A DNA stretch of 13,861 bases from Myxococcota bacterium (GTDB lineage Bacteria > Myxococcota_A > UBA9160 > PR03), in contig JASJBO010000146.1 of assembly GCA_030066475.1 (NCBI GenBank), forward strand, positions 1 to 13,861, read 5' to 3'. Positions 13,440 through 13,861 of the stretch are shown piece after piece. The position numbers were made by a program, and so were the translations under genes. Positions within the stretch are counted from its first letter, which is position 1; every line of letters starts with the position of its first letter. The notes beneath the pieces were generated by a model. The model saw only the letters and a program-made list of their open reading frames with translations, was not told the origin of the DNA and searched no databases.

Positions 13440-13861
13440 TCAGGCGTTCTCCAGGCGTCCCCAGGCGCGCAGCGCCTCGAGCATCCCCAGCGTGAGCTCG
13501 CCCTGCCACTCCCGTCGCGCCTGCTCCCAGGCCTCGGGATAGGCGCCGTTCCAGCTCCAGTTCGGCCTCCAGCTTCCGTCGGCGGCCTGCTGCGAGATCT
13601 CCCAGTCGAGGCTGCGAGCCACCTCGTCCGCCAGCGAGTCGGCCAGCACGGCCTCCGGCGCGGGCGCGATGCGCAGCGGCTTCGGGACGTACTGGGTCCA
13701 CTGCTCGGGATCGCGGCTCACGATCGCGACGCCGATCTCGCGGGCGCGCGCGGCCGTGGCCGCGCGTAGCGCCGTGGGTGCCGCGGGAGTGCGCGCCAGC
13801 GCGTCGAGCGCGAGCAGGCCGTCGGCTCCCACCTCCTGCCCGGCCCGGGCCAGCTCGGCCT
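13440..13861 (-). CDS. C-terminal part of a prenyltransferase/squalene-cyclase-like toroid protein (5' end missing)
   Basis: Minus-strand gene that runs off the right edge; about 139 C-terminal residues are visible and the frame is open to base 13861. Near the end it reads EVARSLDWEISQQAADGSWR, PNWSWNGAYPEAWEQARREWQGELTLGMLEALRAWGRLE. A tryptophan-rich QQ.DGSW motif with W and P at repeating positions is the QW/alpha-toroid signature of squalene-hopene-cyclase and prenyltransferase-like repeat proteins. No catalytic residue can be judged from this part, so it may be a non-enzymatic member. It is convergent to the NPP gene with a 21-bp gap. GTG 13832 is within the frame but is not believed to be the start. 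Confidence 0.6.
   Translation of the reverse strand, partial: AELARAGQEVGADGLLALDALARTPAAPTALRAATAARAREIGVAIVSRDPEQWTQYVPKPLRIAPAPEAVLADSLADEVARSLDWEISQQAADGSWRPNWSWNGAYPEAWEQARREWQGELTLGMLEALRAWGRLENA

Overview
The window is 13.9 kb of very GC-rich DNA (about 70% by eye, with almost every third codon position G or C), densely coded, and with many 4-base start/stop overlaps. Gene content includes an acyl-CoA transferase, a long-chain-alcohol-oxidase-like GMC flavoprotein, exported lipoproteins, a CusF-SCO copper lipoprotein, a dockerin/TSP3-type exported protein and a cyclase-like toroid protein. This would suit an uncultured Myxococcota/Desulfobacterota/Binatota-like ('deltaproteobacterial') Gram-negative. 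That placement is inference, because there is no rRNA or marker gene here. The window is a chromosomal fragment cut through genes at both ends. No tRNA, rRNA, CRISPR array, integrase or transposase was seen.

Layout. (1) 1-2882: 3' part of a CaiB/BaiF CoA-transferase, an exported SurE-like phosphatase with a candidate promoter, a 236-bp gap, and a thioredoxin-fold-like putative lipoprotein. (2) 2879-3044: a 166-bp fold-back element with 22-bp perfect terminal inverted repeats, one of which contains the stop codon of the lipoprotein gene. (3) 3191-5891: a tightly coupled three-gene operon (membrane-anchored gluconate-2-dehydrogenase-subunit-3-like protein, GMC oxidoreductase, hot-dog thioesterase) joined by GTGA overlaps, then a small secreted protein (5928-6266). 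(4) 6275-6452: three tandem 63-bp repeats, then a glutathione S-transferase whose stop abuts the stop of a convergent lipoprotein gene. (5) 7691-11404: a propeller protein with one haem-binding motif, divergent from and overlapping the start of the lipoprotein gene, followed with overlaps by a Tas-like aldo/keto reductase and a CusF-SCO lipoprotein. (6) 11513-13418: a clear promoter candidate, a dockerin/TSP3 calcium-binding secreted protein and an NPP-type phosphodiesterase that seems to start at CTG. (7) 13440-13861: the C-terminal end of a toroid (cyclase-like) protein on the minus strand.

How the genes work together. The GMC/subunit-3/thioesterase set looks like one unit for oxidising a long-chain or hydrophobic alcohol and hydrolysing an acyl-CoA. 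The propeller-AKR-SCO run is probably one transcript but its shared role is unknown. Many products are exported (SurE-like, the thioredoxin-like and DUF2135-like lipoproteins, propeller, CusF-SCO, dockerin-like protein, NPP), so much of the window serves the cell envelope. I found no coherent new defence or mobile system. The most unusual items are the fold-back element, the 63-bp repeat family with a copy fused in frame to a protein C-terminus, the overlapping divergent starts, and the probable non-standard start codons.
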